NCBI RefSeq assembly: GCF_007830055.1
Contig: NZ_VLLE01000004.1
Coordinates: 711,248 to 775,247 of the forward strand
Origin: Lacibacter cauensis
GTDB lineage: Bacteria > Bacteroidota > Bacteroidia > Chitinophagales > Chitinophagaceae
DNA length: 64,000 nucleotides
Direction: 5' to 3'
Position numbers and translations under genes: made by a program. Shown one piece after another: positions 18,475-27,119 of this stretch. Numbering within the stretch: position 1 is the first letter of the stretch; each line of letters starts with the position of its first letter. The notes under the pieces were generated by a model that was given only the letters and a program-made list of their open reading frames with translations, made no database searches and was not told the DNA's origin.

Positions 18475-20601
18475 TTATACTTGATTTTGTGCATCATTTA
18501 AAAGTTCTTTCTCGAATTGCGTTACTTCTAAACTTTCAATTGGAAGTTCTCGAATCTGTTCAAGTAAATCGTCAAAATTACCATTAGTGTACAATTTGTC
18601 TTTGATTTTATTACTTGTCTGAATTGGAATACCATATTCATCTAAGGCAACAAATAATGGGTCTGTAAATAAACATTCGATTTGTGAGGAGAAATAAGAA
18701 TAGTCACCAGTTTGAAAATCTATATCTTCATAAAGTTCTTTCTGAATTCTATTCAATGCCATCATGTATTTCGGAAAGTTGTATTGAGCCCAAAAACGAA
18801 TAAATTCTAAAATATTCTCTATAGCTTCATTTACCTTTTCGGGTTCTCCATCTTCATCAATCTCATTTGCAATTAGGTCTTTGATATTACCAACAGTCCT
18901 CAAATTATTTATTTTGAAAGCTAATTGGCTACCTGAACTAATGCCGCCAACTCTACCACCATCAACCAAAAATTTCCAAATTAACTCGCATGCAAACTTT
19001 AATTGGTCATAAGTGGGGAATCTGTTCCACTTCAATAGGTAGTGATAGCCTCTCAGATTACCTTTTAGAAAAGTTGCAAGGTCAATTTGGCTTTGTGGTT
19101 CAATATTCGAATTAGCTTTAATTGTCTTAATGCTTAAAATTCCATTGTTAGAAAGTGTTTGAATTCTATCTTTTGATTTTTGTGATAAATCATCATTGTC
19201 CATTTGCATCAATAGTTTCTCAGGTACTTCATCTGTTTGGCTGAATAAGGGAAAATCTACCAATGGCAGTTCTTCGGTTGGTGGTTCATGAAAAAGAAAT
19301 ACTCTGCCGATAAAATGCTGAAACATTCTGCCACTTCTACCACAAATATTGTTGAAGGTAAAGAAGTCAAATTTCTCATTGGCAACCTTGTTATCGTATA
19401 TGATTACATTCTTAGCTTTTGTATTTACGCCTTCAATGAGGGTGCTTGTGCAAACTAAAAACTGAAGTTTATCTTCATTAAAAGCTTTTACGGCAAACTG
19501 TGAAATAGCCCGTGGAATTTTACCGTGGTGAATTCCTATTCCGAATTTCAATGCCTTAGGAAGAAACCAAAGCGGATGATATTCTTCTTCTAACCATTCA
19601 ATTGCATTTGCGTTGTTTTGATTTTTTTTGAATTTTCCCGAATCAAAAAGCAGTTTTGCAACCTTGTTTGCACTTTTTGGTGACTTGCAATAAATTAAAG
19701 TTGGTTCTGTCAATTCAGCACATAAGTTCAAAAGGGCATCTTCATCATTTGTTGGAACAGCAACTTTAATCTTCTCTGTGATTACTGTTTTGTAGTCTGT
19801 CTTGATGAAGTTTATTTCAACATTTTCAGGAAATACTTTTGAGTTTATGTTTTCAATGTTTGGGCCTAACAAATAAAATTGACCGCCTTTTTTGAGTAGT
19901 TTGTAAAATGCCTGGTTTAATATAATGCTTCTTTCTTGGTCTTGAGGCGTGGGTTGAATTTTGTAGAATTCATCAATCACAAAAAAGTCAACATCAACTT
20001 CGTTTATAATTTCCATAACTCGTTCTTGAGTTAGAACGAAAATATTTCTATCACTTACAGACTGAGTGGAATGAGTTATGATTTTGTAAAGGTCTCTAAA
20101 GCGTGAAAGTCGCTTTCTTGTTTCATCAATCAAAGCAATGGTAGGTAATACAATTGCAATGTTTTTGAAGCGTTCAGTGGCAATTATTGTATCAATCACC
20201 AAACTTTTTCCAAAACTCGTTGGTGCACTAAGAATTACATTTTTCCCATCAAGTAATTCAAAATAAACTCTTGCTTGTGCCCTGTGAAAAACGATATTGT
20301 CTTGTTCAACACCGTCTGGACGGTGAAACTCATATGCAATTTTATCAGCAAGATTTAATTCTTTTGGGTCAAGGTATGGGAATAGGCCAATTTCTCTAGC
20401 AAAATCGTTAATTATTGATTGGTAGTTACCAAACATGTCACGCTGTTCAATAACCCGAAGAATTACTTCCTGTAAATAGACTTCATTCTTTTGATTAAGA
20501 TTATTGGCAATTGATTTTATCACAGAAAATGCATTCTGGGGATTGATAGCATTTTGCCTCAATAAATTGTTGATTTCAAGTAAGCTTAGATTTTCTGCCA
20601 T
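18475..20601 (-). CDS. hamB: Hachiman defence helicase HamB
   Basis: 708 residues of a superfamily 2 helicase. Visible motifs are Walker A APTSFGKS (126-133), the DExx box DEFY (210-213) inside FFVIDEFYKI, the TSTLIEGVNT stretch (385-394) and motif VI GRSGR (421-425). C-terminal to the motor is a helical region with no other recognised domain. In Hachiman, HamB is the helicase that senses or processes foreign DNA and unleashes the HamA nuclease. Here it overlaps hamA by 16 bp and follows it in the same minus-strand operon, the classical order. The AT-rich composition differs from neighbouring core genes. The helicase call is firm; the system call rests on the HamA partner. Confidence 0.9.
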   Translation of the reverse strand: MAENLSLLEINNLLRQNAINPQNAFSVIKSIANNLNQKNEVYLQEVILRVIEQRDMFGNYQSIINDFAREIGLFPYLDPKELNLADKIAYEFHRPDGVEQDNIVFHRAQARVYFELLDGKNVILSAPTSFGKSLVIDTIIATERFKNIAIVLPTIALIDETRKRLSRFRDLYKIITHSTQSVSDRNIFVLTQERVMEIINEVDVDFFVIDEFYKIQPTPQDQERSIILNQAFYKLLKKGGQFYLLGPNIENINSKVFPENVEINFIKTDYKTVITEKIKVAVPTNDEDALLNLCAELTEPTLIYCKSPKSANKVAKLLFDSGKFKKNQNNANAIEWLEEEYHPLWFLPKALKFGIGIHHGKIPRAISQFAVKAFNEDKLQFLVCTSTLIEGVNTKAKNVIIYDNKVANEKFDFFTFNNICGRSGRMFQHFIGRVFLFHEPPTEELPLVDFPLFSQTDEVPEKLLMQMDNDDLSQKSKDRIQTLSNNGILSIKTIKANSNIEPQSQIDLATFLKGNLRGYHYLLKWNRFPTYDQLKFACELIWKFLVDGGRVGGISSGSQLAFKINNLRTVGNIKDLIANEIDEDGEPEKVNEAIENILEFIRFWAQYNFPKYMMALNRIQKELYEDIDFQTGDYSYFSSQIECLFTDPLFVALDEYGIPIQTSNKIKDKLYTNGNFDDLLEQIRELPIESLEVTQFEKELLNDAQNQV

Positions 20602-21431
20602 GCTGCCAATTTATCTAAAAGTGTTTGAGATAATTTTGCCTTGTTTTCCAAAGGACATAAGAACAAATGAATTTTGACTGGGCATTTTACTTTTGCTAAA
20701 AATGCTTTGTGATTAACTTCAATTTCAGGTAATATTTCATTTAAATAAGCCTCATTAAATTCCCTGTGCTTTGCCACCAATGGTGAATCATATGTAAGCA
20801 AAACAGGAACACAAATTGCCTTGAACACATCATCTAATGAAGTATTTGGGTCAAGCAGTCTTACCAGTTTATCGTAATGCGGAAAGGACTTGTCAATTTT
20901 GTTGGTGATTGCTGCGAACTCATTTCTTAAGTAAACTTTATCAAAATGGGCTTCAATTTCGGGAACAACATCATAAACAGCATTGTAGAAAGTATTGTAA
21001 AACTTTACTTCTCCAAGCCAAAGTTCTAAACCATCTTCATCAGCTATAACATGAACAGCATCAAATCCTTTAACGGTTTCATTTGGGCCATCCTTAAAAT
21101 AAATTTTGCTAATGGCAGGAATGGTATCATAGGCTTCTTTCAAAATACCGTGAAGCAATAATTCACCAAACTCACCCCTCTTGATATTATCAGTCTGAAA
21201 AATATTTTTTGCTGCTTCTCTTAATTTTTTGGGTGCAGATTTGCCGTCAACTATTTTAAACTCTGAATACTTTAAGGCAAAGTCGAGTAAATGCTCATCA
21301 AATAACCAATCGGCAAACTGATTATATCTCCATTCTTTCAGCTCGTAACCACCGCATAAACCTGTTATGCCACACTCAGGAGGAGTTTCAGAATGAACAA
21401 GAAGTTTTAAAAATTTCAGTTTGTCTTTCAT
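20586..21431 (-). CDS. hamA: Hachiman defence nuclease HamA (DUF1837)
   Basis: 281 residues, similar in pattern to the DUF1837 family. A PD-(D/E)xK-like core is visible: RGEFGELLLHG (85-95), GFDAVHV with Asp124, and LGEVKFY with Glu141 and Lys143. In studied Hachiman HamA proteins an equivalent Glu-x-Lys pair is needed for nuclease activity and protection. HamA is thought to be held inactive by HamB and to degrade DNA on phage infection. Its stop lies inside hamB, so translation is coupled. All expected catalytic positions are present, so the system looks intact. Confidence 0.9.
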   Translation of the reverse strand: MKDKLKFLKLLVHSETPPECGITGLCGGYELKEWRYNQFADWLFDEHLLDFALKYSEFKIVDGKSAPKKLREAAKNIFQTDNIKRGEFGELLLHGILKEAYDTIPAISKIYFKDGPNETVKGFDAVHVIADEDGLELWLGEVKFYNTFYNAVYDVVPEIEAHFDKVYLRNEFAAITNKIDKSFPHYDKLVRLLDPNTSLDDVFKAICVPVLLTYDSPLVAKHREFNEAYLNEILPEIEVNHKAFLAKVKCPVKIHLFLCPLENKAKLSQTLLDKLAAWQKI

Positions 21432-21520
21432 TAACTCTGCTTTAGCGAATTATTTATAACTGGGTTCGTATGTCGAAAAGGTTTACTTTTTCTCATTTCG
21501 ATACTTTGTTGTCTACCGTA

Positions 21521-21654
21521 TCGTAACGGTTCGTGTATTGCCGAAGGCGGGGTGTTTTAGCACAAAAGTTCAATAGAAGAACGAATATTGAACCTTACAC
21601 AAATGCCCAATCGAAGCCATTCAGCCCCGCTTTTGGCAATACCTTGTTAGCGGT
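21521..21654. repeat. attC-like imperfect palindrome
   Basis: Outer arms 21535-21552 and 21625-21642 pair over 18 positions with two G-T wobbles. They are flanked by TAAC (21524-21527) and GTTA (21646-21649). Inside is a second hairpin GTTCAATA / TATTGAAC. Size and architecture resemble integron cassette attC sites, but the core sites deviate from the consensus and no integrase gene is visible. Confidence 0.55.
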
Positions 21655-21660
21655 AGTTTT
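21646..21660 (+). repeat. left 15-bp terminal inverted repeat
   Basis: GTTAGCGGTAGTTTT; its reverse complement occurs with two mismatches at 22571-22585, on the far side of the gene at 21662-22525. Confidence 0.55.
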
Positions 21661-21661
21661 T

Positions 21662-22525
21662 TTAGAGTTCATTATATTTTTTTAGTGTCATTGTCGGTTT
21701 TGCAATTTCTCTTAATGTCATTTTAAAGTCGTAGTGTCTGCCTGTCAAATCTATTGAATAGTATTTGCCTTTATATTCAAATTCTATAAAAGGTTCTTCT
21801 GTAATATCCATGCTAAAGAAGTTTTTCTCTTTGGTTATTTCAAGTGGTTCACTTGACGCCGTTCTTGCATTGATTTGAATGCTGTCAACATTTACACCAC
21901 CAAAAACAAGATTATTGTAGTAGTATTTTACATATAAACCTTTGTCAATTATGGGATAATTCTCTAAGTATGGTAGCTGTTTTACAATTGCTGTTGTGTC
22001 AATTGAGAGTATTGTTGATGTAGTGTCGTCAACTTGGTTTTGTTTTTCAGATGGTTTTGTTAGCCTGTCGTATAAGTTGTTGCCAAAAATTAGAACAACA
22101 ATTGCAACAACCAAGGAAGCTAAAGCAATTTTATGAGAACGTTCCCATTTATTTTTGTTTGTAGATTGTGAATTGGTTTGTGAGCTGTATAAATCGTTTG
22201 TTACATCTTTGATTATTGTTTTTAGTTTTTCTATGTCGCTATAAGTGCTTTGACTAAAAGCAGATACTTTGTCCTGAAAACTTTCATTAGGGTCAAATGA
22301 AATAAAGCCAACGTCCAAAAAATCCTTTGAAATTTCATCGTCACTAAACAATTGTTTTAAAAGATTTCCCGATGACTTCCACCAAATTTCGTGTTCATCA
22401 AGTAACTTTTCGTATTCGTTTTGATTACGTAGGTTGTGACATTTTGATAAAATTATCTGTCCGTCACGAACTTTGTCCTCTAAGTGTTTTATGGTATCAT
22501 TTTTTGTCTTAATCAGCGTTGCCAT
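21662..22525 (-). CDS. hypothetical single-pass membrane protein beside Hachiman
   Basis: 287 residues. Residues 1-125 are hydrophilic and helical (VRDGQIILSKCHN, LLDEHEIWWKS), without signal peptide. One membrane helix spans about 133-149, and 160-287 is a soluble, mostly beta-like domain (FIEFEYKGKYYSIDLTG). I recognise no family. It lies upstream of hamA on the same strand but 230 bp away, across the attC-like palindrome, so it is probably a separate unit. Both ends carry a 15-bp inverted repeat. Composition is AT-rich like hamAB, suggesting co-acquisition. It might be a defence accessory protein; that is only inferred from position. Confidence 0.65.
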   Translation of the reverse strand: MATLIKTKNDTIKHLEDKVRDGQIILSKCHNLRNQNEYEKLLDEHEIWWKSSGNLLKQLFSDDEISKDFLDVGFISFDPNESFQDKVSAFSQSTYSDIEKLKTIIKDVTNDLYSSQTNSQSTNKNKWERSHKIALASLVVAIVVLIFGNNLYDRLTKPSEKQNQVDDTTSTILSIDTTAIVKQLPYLENYPIIDKGLYVKYYYNNLVFGGVNVDSIQINARTASSEPLEITKEKNFFSMDITEEPFIEFEYKGKYYSIDLTGRHYDFKMTLREIAKPTMTLKKYNEL

Positions 22526-23156
22526 GTTCGTCTCTTGATGTTACAATTGTTGTCTGGGGTTGGTCGTCCTAAAATTACCGCTGACGCATAAATATGCGCA
22601 AGTCTTTCAGCCTCTCCACTTTCGCTTTTTTTACGAGTCGCTTCATTAATAATTGGTTCTAAAAATTGTTTATTCTTGTAACAGTTGCGCAAATACTATT
22701 CTGTTTATACCTGTGCAAACGTTGCTAAACGTTTGTACACAACTATAAAGCACATCCTCCTGCTTCAACTTTACAAAACAAATCACTATTGTAACGGTTA
22801 CCTGCGCAGCAATCAAAACAAATTATCCGGGAGTAAGCGTGGAGTTTGGGTTAGCTCTGGCTGTTCCGGTGGATCACGGTAGCGGCTGTCACATGCTGGC
22901 GCAATGGAAAAATAAAACAAAATAAGCATATAGAAATAAGTTCATATCAAAACACTTCCGGCTTCTCTCTGCCTTCCGCATTAAGCATTCCGCATTCAGC
23001 CTTCAGCTCTCCCCGTACATACCCCGTAGATGCACCGTAGATAGTTCGACGAAACGATCCCTTTTGATCCTTTTTGATCCCTTCCGTTCCCTTTTGTGCC
23101 CAAACGGGAAGTTTCAGCCTTAAAACCCGCTTGCAAAAAACAATTTTGCTAAAACA
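22526..23156. other. intergenic stretch upstream of recA
   Basis: This long gap contains the right terminal repeat, a palindrome CGCATA/TATGCG (about 22584-22597), a perfect hairpin CAAACGTT / AACGTTTG (22716-22735) and short direct repeats of the GATCCCTTTT type around 23056-23085. No convincing gene is seen. Confidence 0.55.
22571..22585 (-). repeat. right 15-bp terminal inverted repeat
   Basis: Reads GTCAGCGGTAATTTT on the minus strand, 13 of 15 bases matching the left repeat at 21646-21660. Confidence 0.55.
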
Positions 23157-23188
23157 TTTGGTTTCCAAAAAATTTAGTTTTAGTATTG
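23157..23188 (+). promoter_or_regulatory. recA promoter, Bacteroidota type
   Basis: A -33-like TTTG (23157-23160) and a -7-like TAGTATTG (23181-23188, one mismatch to TAnnTTTG) are spaced by 20 bp, just upstream of recA. I see no LexA-like box. Confidence 0.55.
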
Positions 23189-23268
23189 CTAAATAAATTA
23201 GTGTGTACAAACAAAACAAACCCGTTATGGAAGAGACTTTAATTTTGGAGAAACCAAAAAAGGAAAAA

Positions 23269-24297
23269 ATGAGTAAAGAGAGCAACATCAACAATGAAAA
23301 GCTCAAGGCATTAAAGCTCACCATCGACAAAATTGATAAGGACTTTGGCAAGGGCAGTGTAATGATGATGAATGAAAAAGGCGTACATGAAATGGAAGTG
23401 GTATCAACCGGTTCTATCGGTTTAGATACAGCTTTAGGCGTTGGCGGTGTACCCAAAGGTCGTATTGTAGAAATTTATGGTCCTGAAAGCTCCGGTAAAA
23501 CAACCATTGCAACCCATATTATTGCAGAAGCACAAAAGAAAGGCGGTATCTGTGCCATCATTGATGCGGAACATGCATTCGACAGTTTATATGCGCAAAA
23601 GCTCGGTGTAGATGTAGACAACCTGCTCATCTCCCAACCCGATTATGGCGAACAGGCATTGGAAATTGCCGATCGCTTAATTCTTTCCGGAGCATTGGAT
23701 GTAGTGGTAATCGACTCGGTGGCAGCGTTGGTACCAAAAGGTGAACTGGAAGGCGAAATGGGCGACAGCAAAATGGGTTTACAAGCCCGTTTAATGAGCC
23801 AGGCCTTGCGTAAACTCACAGCTACCATCAATAAAACAAATACCATCTGCATTTTCATTAACCAGCTGCGTGAAAAGATCGGTGTCATGTTCGGTAACCC
23901 CGAAACAACAACCGGTGGTAATGCCTTAAAATTCTATGCATCGGTTCGTTTAGATATTCGTCGTATGAGCCAGATCAAAGATGGCGATGAAGCAATTGGT
24001 AACCGTGTAAAAGTAAAAGTGGTAAAAAACAAAGTAGCACCTCCGTTCAAAGCAGCGGAATTCGATATCATCTTCGGAGAAGGTATCAGCAAAACAGGCG
24101 AAATCATTGACATGGGTGTTGATTTAGCGATCATCCAGAAAAGCGGTAGCTGGTACAGCTACAATGGCGATAAGTTAGGACAAGGTCGTGATGCAGTAAA
24201 ACAACTCATCATGGACAACCCCGAAATGTCGGCAGAAATTGAAGCAAAAATTCGTGAAAAGATAAAAGAAATTCAAAGCGGCGCAGCTGCTTCGTAA
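23269..24297 (+). CDS. recA: recombinase RecA
   Basis: 342 residues from the ATG at 23269, preceded by AGGAAAAA; an in-frame ATG at 23227 would add 14 residues. RecA carries out homologous strand exchange and DNA repair. Visible are the Walker A loop GPESSGKTT, the [13 protein letters not shown] Walker B region, the [10 protein letters not shown] and [19 protein letters not shown] loops, and the usual C-terminal domain. The acidic tail typical of proteobacterial RecA is short. It stands alone between its promoter and a terminator and marks the right border of the accessory region. Confidence 0.98.
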   Translation: MSKESNINNEKLKALKLTIDKIDKDFGKGSVMMMNEKGVHEMEVVSTGSIGLDTALGVGGVPKGRIVEIYGPESSGKTTIATHIIAEAQKKGGICAIIDAEHAFDSLYAQKLGVDVDNLLISQPDYGEQALEIADRLILSGALDVVVIDSVAALVPKGELEGEMGDSKMGLQARLMSQALRKLTATINKTNTICIFINQLREKIGVMFGNPETTTGGNALKFYASVRLDIRRMSQIKDGDEAIGNRVKVKVVKNKVAPPFKAAEFDIIFGEGISKTGEIIDMGVDLAIIQKSGSWYSYNGDKLGQGRDAVKQLIMDNPEMSAEIEAKIREKIKEIQSGAAAS

Positions 24298-24320
24298 ACT
24301 TCGGGTTTGTTTGTAAGTAC

Positions 24321-24363
24321 AGGTCTTTCGTTAGCAGCAATGCAAAGCGAAGGACCTTTTTCT
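24321..24363 (+). terminator. recA terminator
   Basis: Stem AGGTCTTTCG / CGAAGGACCT (one wobble) with a T-rich tail. Confidence 0.75.
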
Positions 24364-24536
24364 TTTTCAGCACTTCGGTAATACGCTTGTCTGTTATTTG
24401 TTCGCCCACTTTCTTCTTTCAACACAGCATCAGCAATACATGCTTATGACCGCTTATCGTTTAACCGGTGCAAACGTATAAGCAGCTGTTGTTTCTGCCG
24501 GTTCTTTTAGTAGCTTTCCTTTCTAAACCAACACAA

Positions 24537-26195
24537 ATGCTTACCAAAATAAAGTGGCTGCTTGTAGCTGCCTTCCCGTTTTGTGCAAAGGCACAGCAAA
24601 CAGATACCATTTCAAAACAGGATATTCAAACAGCTGCACGTGTAATCGCACTCGATTTTACCGAACCCGAACTCGATAGCATGTTGCGGGATGTAAGAGA
24701 CAACCGCAGGGAGTACAGCAAAATGCAGAGCCTTCCGCTCAACAACAGTGTACCCATGAGCCTTTGGCAAAGTCCCGTGTTGCCGGGCATGCAATTTAAC
24801 AGCAAACAATTACCGGTACAGTGGAACATTCCGGCTAATGTAACAATGCCAAAGAACAAAGCTGATCTGGCTTTTTATAGTTTGCTGCAACTGGCATCTC
24901 TCATCAAAAACAAAAAAATATCATCGGTAGAACTCACAACGTTTTTTATTGAACGTATTCGCAAGTATGGCGATACACTGCAATGTGTAATCACAGTAAC
25001 GGAAGAAATTGCTATGCAGCAGGCAAAAGCTGCCGATGCCGAACTTGCAAAAGGAAAATACAGAGGGCCGCTGCATGGTATTCCTTATGGACTAAAAGAT
25101 TTGTTTGCGGTAAAAGGTACTAAAACAACCTGGGGTGCAACGCCCTACAAGGAGCAGACAATTGACGAAGACAGTTATGTATATCTGAAACTGAAAGAAG
25201 CCGGTGCAGTATTAGCTGCCAAGTTTACGCTGGGCGCATTAGCCATGGGCGATTGGTGGTATGGCGGTCGTACTAAAAACCCCTGGAACCTCAACTTCGG
25301 TTCTTCCGGATCTTCTGCCGGCTCAGCATCGGCTACAGTTGCAGGCTTGGTACCCTTTGCTATCGGTACCGAAACATTGGGCTCTATTGTGTCGCCTTCT
25401 ACTGCCTGTGGCGCCACGGGCTTACGCCCAACATTTGGCAGCATCAGCCGCAGCGGTGGCATGACGCTTTCCTGGAGCCTCGATAAAGTTGGACCCATTT
25501 GTCGCAGCGCAGAAGATGCTGCCGTTGTGTTCAATTACATCCACGGTACCGATGGAAAAGATGCAAGTGCAGTCAACATGCCTTTCAACTACAGCATCAA
25601 AAAAGACATCAAAAAATTGCGCATCGGCTATGCCAAAAACTATTTCGATCGTATAAAAGATACCAGTGCCAACGAATGGAAAGCACTCAAGGCATTTGAA
25701 AAAATGGGCATCCAGCTGATACCGGTTATCTTCCCCGATAGTGCTGTATACAACTTCGATATGGTGGGTATCATCATTGGTGCCGAAAGTGCTGCAGCAT
25801 TTGATCAGCTTACCGTTACCGGTCTTGATGATCAATTGACCCGTCAAAATAAAAACGACTGGCCTAATTCATTCCGCACATCCCGCCTCATTCCTGCTGT
25901 TGAATACATCAATGCCAACCGGCATCGTTATCTACTCATGCAGAAAATGCAAACCTTTTTTGAAACAGTAGATGTGGTTATTACACCAACCTTTGGCGGC
26001 AGTCAGCTGGCAGTTACAAACCTTACTGGCCATCCTGCACTTTGCATGCCTACCGGTTTTAACCAGCGTAAGCTGCCAACCAGCATCAGCTTTATTGGTA
26101 AACTGTACGATGAAGCTACTTTGTTACAGGTGGGTGCGTTGTTTCAACAGGCTACACAATGGCATGAAGTACATCCGCCAATGTTCATGCAGTAA
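24537..26195 (+). CDS. amidase-signature hydrolase, exported
   Basis: 552 residues from the ATG at 24537, which opens a signal peptide ending AKAQ. The amidase signature domain is complete: catalytic Lys in PYGLKDLF, the cis-Ser in GSSGSSAGSA, and the nucleophile Ser in IGTETLGSIV. Family members hydrolyse amides, including aryl amides and peptide amides; the exported form may process cell-wall or peptide amides. It is not GatA: it has no gatB or gatC neighbours and carries a leader. The N-terminal 100 residues upstream of the domain are not recognised. Confidence 0.9.
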   Translation: MLTKIKWLLVAAFPFCAKAQQTDTISKQDIQTAARVIALDFTEPELDSMLRDVRDNRREYSKMQSLPLNNSVPMSLWQSPVLPGMQFNSKQLPVQWNIPANVTMPKNKADLAFYSLLQLASLIKNKKISSVELTTFFIERIRKYGDTLQCVITVTEEIAMQQAKAADAELAKGKYRGPLHGIPYGLKDLFAVKGTKTTWGATPYKEQTIDEDSYVYLKLKEAGAVLAAKFTLGALAMGDWWYGGRTKNPWNLNFGSSGSSAGSASATVAGLVPFAIGTETLGSIVSPSTACGATGLRPTFGSISRSGGMTLSWSLDKVGPICRSAEDAAVVFNYIHGTDGKDASAVNMPFNYSIKKDIKKLRIGYAKNYFDRIKDTSANEWKALKAFEKMGIQLIPVIFPDSAVYNFDMVGIIIGAESAAAFDQLTVTGLDDQLTRQNKNDWPNSFRTSRLIPAVEYINANRHRYLLMQKMQTFFETVDVVITPTFGGSQLAVTNLTGHPALCMPTGFNQRKLPTSISFIGKLYDEATLLQVGALFQQATQWHEVHPPMFMQ

Positions 26196-26289
26196 AAATG
26201 CCAACAAGCATGCGCTGATCTGTCTTTTTCGAAAAGGAAAAGGACTTGTAACTGCAGTACAGAAAGAATGAATAGAGAACTGTTCAGCC

Positions 26290-26598
26290 TTATTTAGCAG
26301 AGAGCAGTTCTTCTTCTTTCTTCAACTGCCTGTCGTACACAAATGTTCCGAGCGGCAACCATGCAGCAACAAAAGCATAGATGAATTTTTTAAACGGCCA
26401 GTTGTACACTTCTTTTACATAATAAGCTTGTGCCACATACAGCACAAACAATAAGCCATGCGCCCAACCGGTATACTTCACTGCCAATGGCAAATCGAAG
26501 ATGTACTTCAACGGCATGGCAATAAGCAACAGTACCAAAAACGAAATACCTTCTGCAATACCTGTTTTGCGTAAGAGCTGTAATGGCTTTTTATTCAT
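26290..26598 (-). CDS. DUF3817 membrane protein
   Basis: 102 residues with three hydrophobic segments. The pattern AEGISFLVLLLIAMPLKY, then VKYTGWAHGLLFVLYV and AFVAAWLPLGTFVYD, is characteristic of DUF3817. The role is unknown; it is sometimes linked to integral membrane transport genes. It starts 21 bp after the MerC-like gene on the same strand and is probably its operon partner. Confidence 0.85.
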   Translation of the reverse strand: MNKKPLQLLRKTGIAEGISFLVLLLIAMPLKYIFDLPLAVKYTGWAHGLLFVLYVAQAYYVKEVYNWPFKKFIYAFVAAWLPLGTFVYDRQLKKEEELLSAK

Positions 26599-26619
26599 GA
26601 TGGGAATAACGTGGAGAAA

Positions 26620-27018
26620 TCAATGATTACAATCGGTGCTGTGGCAATGATTTGCTTGGCGGCAAAACCGGTGATTGAGCATGTGTGCTGTAATAATCAA
26701 CGCAACCGCAGGCACTACAAATACAAAAGAAGAATAAGGGAATTTTACAAACTGGTTGGCCGTAAACAAGCCCATGGCAACGGTAAACGGCACTAATGTT
26801 CCCCAATGATGATGGTGCTTTTTATAGCCATGCCAAAGAGTACTGAAGCCAATAACAAATGCTGCACCTAAGAGCAATATTTCCACAAATACATTGTGGA
26901 TGATGTTGACTCCGAATAGAGGAAGGCTGGTAATAAACAAGGGCACCACAGCACAGTGGATGGCACAGGCTACAGATGCGGCGATTCCTAAGGCTTCCCA
27001 GTTAATGCGAAAATTCAT
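26620..27018 (-). CDS. MerC-like membrane protein
   Basis: 132 residues from the start codon at 27016-27018; the frame continues upstream without support. Four membrane helices are apparent. Cys18 and Cys22 lie in ACAIHCAVVPL, as in MerC domains, and His-rich tracts sit in the loop (KKHHHH) and at the C-terminus (HCHSTDCNH). MerC-type proteins are tied to metal uptake or handling. It is divergent from SCO1 and the Fur-family gene, with a shared palindrome between them, which suggests metal-controlled expression. Confidence 0.85.
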   Translation of the reverse strand: MNFRINWEALGIAASVACAIHCAVVPLFITSLPLFGVNIIHNVFVEILLLGAAFVIGFSTLWHGYKKHHHHWGTLVPFTVAMGLFTANQFVKFPYSSFVFVVPAVALIITAHMLNHRFCRQANHCHSTDCNH

Positions 27019-27038
27019 AAAGGACAGCAAAAATACAT

Positions 27039-27059
27039 ATTTGCAATTGTGTTGCAAAT
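27039..27059. promoter_or_regulatory. operator candidate for the Fur-family regulator
   Basis: ATTTGCAA and TTGCAAAT form perfect 8-bp arms separated by 5 bp, in the divergent promoter between merC-like (start 27018) and SCO1 (start 27120). Fur-type repressors bind such inverted repeats; the exact specificity is not known to me. Confidence 0.55.
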
Positions 27060-27094
27060 TTTATTTTCAAAGAACAATGCCTCTCTCCCGTTCG

Positions 27095-27102
27095 TACCTT
27101 TG
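27095..27102 (+). promoter_or_regulatory. -7 element of SCO1-fur operon
   Basis: TACCTTTG matches TAnnTTTG exactly, 17 bp before the SCO1 start codon. No clear -33 element is visible. Confidence 0.5.
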
Positions 27103-27119
27103 CACTTTATTTTAAGCGT

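Noticed and set aside
20586-20601. hamA and hamB as a frameshifted single gene
   Set aside because: They overlap by 16 bp in different frames and each has its own complete domain set, as in known Hachiman operons.
23056-23085. Tandem GATCCCTTTT-like units upstream of recA
   Set aside because: Three imperfect short copies only; no hairpin or coding meaning seen.
23157-23268. LexA/SOS box at recA
   Set aside because: No convincing palindromic SOS motif; only a normal promoter is visible.
24537-26195. Amidase gene as gatA of the tRNA amidotransferase
   Set aside because: It carries a signal peptide, a long extra N-terminal region and no gatB/gatC nearby.
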